Positions 5,573-9,993 of a stretch of DNA of 9,993 nucleotides are shown one piece after another; position 1 is the first letter of the stretch; each line of letters starts with the position of its first letter. This DNA is from Bryobacterales bacterium (GTDB lineage Bacteria; Acidobacteriota; Terriglobia; Bryobacterales; Bryobacteraceae). The stretch spans positions 1 to 9,993 of the forward strand of contig JADYZL010000426.1 of the NCBI GenBank assembly GCA_020853155.1. The letters run 5' to 3'. The translations under genes and the position numbers were made by a program. The notes under the pieces are model-generated. The model had not been told where the DNA came from and made no database searches. It saw only the letters and a program-made list of their open reading frames with translations.

Positions 5573-8035
5573 ATGCGTGCGTGCCTCGTCCCCATCCTGC
5601 TGCTGGCGATTCTCCCCTTGCCCCGGGCCACCGCGCAGTCGAAGAACGGTTGTTCCGGTTCCACGCCCGTCGCCACGTTCAAGCTTTACGCCAAACCGGA
5701 GGGCTTTGCCCCGTATCCGCTGCGGGAGGTGAACCAGCTTGAGCCGGGGATGAAGATTCAGTACCAGCCAATTTCGATTCCGGGCAATGATCCGGACGAC
5801 GCTCGCGTCACGCTGATCCTCGCCGAATCCCGCAAGGGTGTCAGCACGCAGCGGCTGGAGATTCTGGACGCGATGCCCGCGGATAAGGTGGCCGAGTGGG
5901 ACGTGCCTTTTCGCACCGAACTAGTCGCGATGGTGTTCGGCCCGCAGGGGTTCAGCGAAGGCAAAGTGAACGCGCTGCTCAAGAAGGATACGTCGCTCAT
6001 CCGGCAATTGGCGGACTATGCGGAGCAGAACCAGCGCGTCGAGGATTTGATCAACGTGCTGGCGGAGGCCGAAAGGCAGCCGCGCCCGGCGGAATCGCTC
6101 GATGCGGCGCTCTCGGGAGTCGCCTCGCGCTACGGAACTTCCATGTCGCCCATCAACCGGGAATCGCCCACCAGCGAGCAAGCGATGACGCTGATGCGCG
6201 CGTTGAACCCGGCGCTCACCACCTACGATCCGCTGGCCCCGAACCCTTCGCAGCGCTTGCAACAATCGGCCGGGCTGGCGGCCTCCGTGGCTGGCCTCTT
6301 CTGGGGAAATCAGGTGGCGCTTTACGCAGGCGGGGCGGCGCTGTTTCTGAATCTGCGCGGCATGCTGTTCCCCGGTTCGGAGTTCCGCTCCGCCTTGATG
6401 CAAACGGGCGCGGAGCAGCGCATGACGCTGTGCAGCAAGGAAACGGAACGGCGTTCGCGCACGCGGATCGGCTACCTGTGGGCCTCCCGCATTCCCGATA
6501 GCGCGGCGCCCGGCATCACGCTCAAGCAGCAAAGCCAACTGGGCGCGGGATTGCCTTCCACCGTGCCGGTAACCCTTTCCGACGCGAAGCTGTGGAGATT
6601 CGTGAACCGCACGCAGGATTGGAAGCTGGTTTCGACCGATGGCCGCGAGGAGTATCCAGTTGAGGTGACGCCCGATGTCAACGCGGGCGCGCTGCGTTTT
6701 ACTCCGCCCGCCGGCATGGAAGAGGGAGAGTACAAACTGGCGGGGCGTTGGGATTGGACGGCGCTTCGCCCGAATGGGTCCATCCACGTGTATCGCGTGC
6801 CGGAAGGTTCCGTCGCACGGATTGCCGCAAGCGCGCGCGGAAGACTCGTCGACCGTGCCGCCAATGTCGAGTTGGAGCTCGAAGGTGCGAACTTCCGCTT
6901 CGTGGAACAAGCCGCCCTTGTCCGCAAGGACGACCCCTACGCCAAGCCGCGCACGGTTCCCTTCCGGATGGCCGGGACGGCGGGCGCGGATGCATCTCAT
7001 CTCTTTGTTCTGCTGGATGGAGAGCCATTGCGGCGGGGCGAATATCGCCTGACGCTGAAGCAGACCGGGGGCAAGGAGCTTTCCGTGGAAGTGCCGGTGA
7101 TGCCGGAGCCGCCCTCCCTCAGCGGTCTCCCCTTGCGGCTGAACCGGGGTTCCGTGAAGCAGCGTGTGGTGCTGCAAGGCACACATCTGGAGTTGATCGA
7201 TAGCGTGGAGACGCCGGGTGTCGCCTGGGAGCGTTCCACCGCCAACGCCGGCGAGGCGGCGTTCGATGGGACCGTCAGTGACGGGGTCAAGGAGGGCTCC
7301 CGTCTCGATCTGCGCATCAAGCTCAAGGATCGCCCGGAAATGCTGACGGTGGGGGGCGCGGTGGAAGTGCTGGGCCCGCTTCCCGTCATTGCAAAGAGCC
7401 GCATCGCCTACCAGCAGGAGAGCGGCGTTGCGCTTCGCGAGGGGGAACTGGCGCTGGGTTCGCTCGTCACCGCGCTGATCGACGTCCGGCACGGAAGCCC
7501 GCGGCAGACGTTGCTTCTCGCCTGCGCCAATGCCCCCGCGCAAGCGGAGGCGCTCTCTTTGCGGGCGGGGGAAAGCCAAAGCGATGCGCGCTTGCAAGCC
7601 TCAAACCCGGAGAGCCTCTATCTCACGTTCGACCCGGGCCGAATCGGCCAGAACGGTTGCGAAGTGCTGGCTCGCGTACGCACGGCCAACGGCGAATCCA
7701 GCCCATCGACGCTCGGGCGCGTGGTGCGTCTCCCGCGAATTGAAGCGATGTCGCTGAGCGATGAACTCGTGGGAGAGAACCAGTTCGCGGGCTCGATCAC
7801 CGGGGAGGATCTGGAGGCGATCGCGCGCGTCGGGTGGAACGCGAGCGATGGCGTTCCGGTCACGGCGGTTCCGCGCCCGCGCGACGGAGACAGCCGCAAG
7901 CAGCAACTGCGCATCGCCCTGCCGTGGCCCGCTCCCAGCCCGCGCGCGCCCCTCTTCATCTGGCTCTACAACGAAAGCGAAGGCCGCCAGACGACGGCGC
8001 GGCTTGGCTCCGCGCCGCAGCCCAGCGGATTCTAG
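5573..8035 (+). CDS. Large secreted protein of unknown function with possible IPT/Ig-like modules
   Basis: I do not recognise the family. From the ATG at 5573 the product is 820 residues with a classical signal peptide (MRACLVPILLLAILPLPRATAQS, ATA-Q cleavage likely). An in-frame ATG at 5489 has a G-rich Shine-Dalgarno (GGGAG) only three bases away and would add 28 residues; it cannot be excluded. The ATG at 5432, inside the previous gene, is unlikely. After an N-terminal beta-type region comes a hydrophilic helical stretch, then a Gly/Ala-rich hydrophobic segment (residues 233-267) that may be a membrane hairpin. The C-terminal half is beta-rich and repeats a short motif: LEGANFRFVEQAALV, LQGTHLELIDSV and ITGEDLEAIARVGW (nt 6874, 7172, 7796), reminiscent of IPT/TIG or filamin-type Ig folds. 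No catalytic motif is seen. It lies 115 nt (or 31 nt) after the isomerase and ends in the shared CTAG. Confidence 0.8.
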   Translation: MRACLVPILLLAILPLPRATAQSKNGCSGSTPVATFKLYAKPEGFAPYPLREVNQLEPGMKIQYQPISIPGNDPDDARVTLILAESRKGVSTQRLEILDAMPADKVAEWDVPFRTELVAMVFGPQGFSEGKVNALLKKDTSLIRQLADYAEQNQRVEDLINVLAEAERQPRPAESLDAALSGVASRYGTSMSPINRESPTSEQAMTLMRALNPALTTYDPLAPNPSQRLQQSAGLAASVAGLFWGNQVALYAGGAALFLNLRGMLFPGSEFRSALMQTGAEQRMTLCSKETERRSRTRIGYLWASRIPDSAAPGITLKQQSQLGAGLPSTVPVTLSDAKLWRFVNRTQDWKLVSTDGREEYPVEVTPDVNAGALRFTPPAGMEEGEYKLAGRWDWTALRPNGSIHVYRVPEGSVARIAASARGRLVDRAANVELELEGANFRFVEQAALVRKDDPYAKPRTVPFRMAGTAGADASHLFVLLDGEPLRRGEYRLTLKQTGGKELSVEVPVMPEPPSLSGLPLRLNRGSVKQRVVLQGTHLELIDSVETPGVAWERSTANAGEAAFDGTVSDGVKEGSRLDLRIKLKDRPEMLTVGGAVEVLGPLPVIAKSRIAYQQESGVALREGELALGSLVTALIDVRHGSPRQTLLLACANAPAQAEALSLRAGESQSDARLQASNPESLYLTFDPGRIGQNGCEVLARVRTANGESSPSTLGRVVRLPRIEAMSLSDELVGENQFAGSITGEDLEAIARVGWNASDGVPVTAVPRPRDGDSRKQQLRIALPWPAPSPRAPLFIWLYNESEGRQTTARLGSAPQPSGF
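8032..8035. other. Shared CTAG palindrome: overlapping stop codons of convergent genes
   Basis: TAG at 8033-8035 ends the plus-strand secreted protein; CTA at 8032-8034 read on the minus strand is the TAG of the helicase-nuclease. The coding regions overlap by four bases and leave no room for a terminator between them, so the transcripts must overlap unless they end inside the opposing gene. Confidence 0.9.
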
Positions 8036-9993
8036 GCGGTTTGCGTGAGCGGAGCCACGGTCCACTGCTCCCGCAGGTCTTGCAGAGGGAAATAGAGCGT
8101 CACCGTCACTGGCTCCGCGCGCTCGCGTTGCAACAGGCGGGCGTAGCGCTCCACCTGTGCTTCATACACGGCGCGCTGCTCTCGAAGAAAGCGCGCCGGC
8201 TCCTCCACCGCCGCTTCCACCAGTTTGAAATCGACCACATGCATGGCTCCGGCCGCGTCGCGAAACAGCCTGTCGATCCGAGCGGTCTTCCATTTCCGAT
8301 CCTCGAAAAAGCCAATAGCCTGTTCGATTCTCATTTCCCGATGTTCTGGATGAAACACCCACTCGCCAATGGACGATTGCGCGGTTGCCTCCAGCGCATC
8401 GAGCACGCGCCCGGCGATGTCTTCCATCCCCGGTTCGGCGGGTAACAGACTCTGCAATTCGCCAAGCACGAGCGGCAGAAGGCCCTCGCGGTTAGCGGCA
8501 GCCCGCAACAGCGCCTCACGCGAGCCGGCGCGTTCCATGAACCGGTGAAACACGGTTCCAGCCGCAGTCTCGGCAGTTTCAAACGCGCCGGATGAATGCG
8601 GGGCTCGTCCCACGCTCGCGGTAGCGGCGGCTTCGCGCCTGCGTTCCGCGGGCAGTTCCGGCAGCTCCGCGGCAGCCAGTCTCCGCATCATCGGATACTG
8701 CGCGGCTGCTTCCACTGCGGCATGCGTTTCCGCAGACCACGCATCCCACGCCTTGGCGAACTCGCCTTCGAATTGCGGCCATAGTCTGCCGAGGTAGGAG
8801 TTTCGCTTCGGTTGCAACTCGTCAACGGTGGCGGCTGTCTTCGGGTCGATGGTGGCGAGCAGATGCAGCTCTTCCTTGGCGCGTGTAAGCGCAACGTAGA
8901 GCACACGCAGCCGCTCATGCTCTTCGCGGATGCCGCGCCGCTCATGAAGCATTGCGCTAATGGGGGAGCGCGGTTCTCCAATCGCATGCCGGGCGGCGAT
9001 CACCAGCGCTTCCGTGGGCTCGCCCGCTCCATCGTCGACGTCGATTGGCACTTCTTCCCAGGAAAGTGGCGGCGTCTCACCCCTGCCACGCCCGGCGTTG
9101 AGATAGGGCACGAAGACCACATCGAACTCAAGGCCTTTTGCTTTATGAATGGTGAGCAATTGCAGGGTGTCCGGAGCCAACGGGTCCGGCGGCGCATAGA
9201 GCCGGGAAAGCGCTTCTTCAAGCGCTTCGGTATCCTTCAACTGATCGGCTTCGTCGAGTTCGTTGAGCAAGCGCAGAAACTGTCTGGCGGCCATCTGCGA
9301 ACGTGCATCCGCGTAGTAGCGCTCCGCGCCGCATCGCCGCCAGAGTGATTGCAGCAACGCGGCGGCGGGCAACCGGCCTCGCCACTCCATTGCCTCCTCG
9401 AACAGGGCCGATGTTCTGCGGAGCCGCATCCGCGCCTCGCCGCTCAGTTCGCAATCGATTGCCCCCTCGCGCAGCACGCTCCAGAGAGTCGCAGTGACTT
9501 TCGCCGTGCCCTTCGCCAATCGGGTGAGCGATTCGAGTTCGGCGAGCGTCAGCGCGTTCCAAGGCGCGCGCAACACGCTGAGCCAGGCTAGGCGGTTCTC
9601 CGGGCTTTCGATCGCATTCCACATCGCACGCAGATCCTGAACCACCGGCAGGCTGCCGAGCGGCTCCACATCGATTGCCTGGAACCGCTGGCCGATTGCG
9701 CTAAGTGCGCGGCCCACGACGTTGGCGTTCGCGCCTTTGCGGAAGAGGACGCCGATCTTGCGCGGCTTCGCGGGGTCCGGTTCGTTCCGCCGCAACCGTG
9801 CAATTTCCGCCGCGATCCACTCGGCTTCCGGTTCCAGCGAGTCGCTCAAAAAGGCATGGCACTGGATGCGGTCCACGCGGGCATCCGTCTCGGCGGGGTC
9901 GGGATACGCATCCGCATAGGCCACGGCCCCGGAAGCGGAATCGTGCGCCTCGGGAAAGTGGGGCCGCAGCCAGGCGTTAAACGTTTCGATCAA
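8032..9993 (-). CDS. AddA/RecB-type UvrD-family helicase-nuclease, C-terminal part (5' partial)
   Basis: The frame is open to the right edge, so the N-terminal ATPase motifs (Walker A/B) lie outside; 653 residues are seen, about half of a usual 1000-1250. The first residues (ETFNAWL) fit the conserved segment before the second helicase domain. KIGVLFRKGANANVVGRAL starts domain 2A-like sequence, LLTIHKAKGLEFDVVFVPYL (nt about 9106-9165) is helicase motif V, and RLRVLYVALTRAKEELHLL (nt about 8868-8925) is motif VI. The C-terminus is a PD-(D/E)XK RecB-family nuclease with every key residue: His483 (VFHRFME), Asp574 (RIDRLF), Asp588 and Lys590 (VVDFK), and Gln613/Tyr617 (AQVERY). It would process double-strand DNA ends for recombination in the cytoplasm, probably with an AddB- or RecC-like partner encoded beyond the window. 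AddA fits better than RecB, but this is not proven. Confidence 0.93.
   Translation of the reverse strand: MIETFNAWLRPHFPEAHDSASGAVAYADAYPDPAETDARVDRIQCHAFLSDSLEPEAEWIAAEIARLRRNEPDPAKPRKIGVLFRKGANANVVGRALSAIGQRFQAIDVEPLGSLPVVQDLRAMWNAIESPENRLAWLSVLRAPWNALTLAELESLTRLAKGTAKVTATLWSVLREGAIDCELSGEARMRLRRTSALFEEAMEWRGRLPAAALLQSLWRRCGAERYYADARSQMAARQFLRLLNELDEADQLKDTEALEEALSRLYAPPDPLAPDTLQLLTIHKAKGLEFDVVFVPYLNAGRGRGETPPLSWEEVPIDVDDGAGEPTEALVIAARHAIGEPRSPISAMLHERRGIREEHERLRVLYVALTRAKEELHLLATIDPKTAATVDELQPKRNSYLGRLWPQFEGEFAKAWDAWSAETHAAVEAAAQYPMMRRLAAAELPELPAERRREAAATASVGRAPHSSGAFETAETAAGTVFHRFMERAGSREALLRAAANREGLLPLVLGELQSLLPAEPGMEDIAGRVLDALEATAQSSIGEWVFHPEHREMRIEQAIGFFEDRKWKTARIDRLFRDAAGAMHVVDFKLVEAAVEEPARFLREQRAVYEAQVERYARLLQRERAEPVTVTLYFPLQDLREQWTVAPLTQTA

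Noticed and set aside
5921..7597. Minus-strand ORF of 558 codons opposite the secreted protein.
   Set aside because: It is rich in Arg, His and Gln with no domain, as expected of an antisense shadow of a high-G+C gene; the plus frame has a signal peptide and normal composition.
8032..9993. Anti-phage defence helicase-nuclease rather than a repair enzyme.
   Set aside because: The motifs fit the common AddA/RecB family, and no defence gene is visible next to it; the other side is outside the window.

Overview
The window is high-G+C bacterial DNA that most likely comes from an acidobacterium of the Solibacter/Bryobacter type. The main clue is the first gene. It is a large mosaic surface protein with an SBBP-like start, BACON-like modules and a C-terminal domain matching my memory of TIGR03437, a domain expanded in Candidatus Solibacter and relatives. 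This placement is inference, because no rRNA or other marker gene is present.

Layout: (1) nt 1-3308, plus strand: C-terminal 1101 residues of a secreted or surface mosaic protein, cut at its 5' end by the left edge. (2) nt 3309-4398: a gene-poor stretch of about 1.1 kb with several inverted and direct repeats and only doubtful ORFs. (3) nt 4399-5457, plus: a probable Tat-exported sugar-phosphate isomerase/epimerase of the xylose-isomerase-like TIM-barrel superfamily, with all four expected metal ligands. (4) nt 5573 (or 5489)-8035, plus: a large secreted protein of unknown function, closely following the isomerase and possibly co-transcribed. (5) nt 8032-9993, minus: C-terminal 653 residues of an AddA/RecB-type UvrD-family helicase-nuclease, cut at its 5' end by the right edge.

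The last two genes converge and share a CTAG palindrome that supplies both stop codons. I find no tRNA, rRNA, CRISPR array, insertion sequence or phage gene. The two exported-protein genes in the middle have no obvious functional link to the DNA-repair enzyme. I see no clear new multi-gene system. The least explained parts are the large unknown secreted protein and the repeat-bearing 1.1 kb gap.
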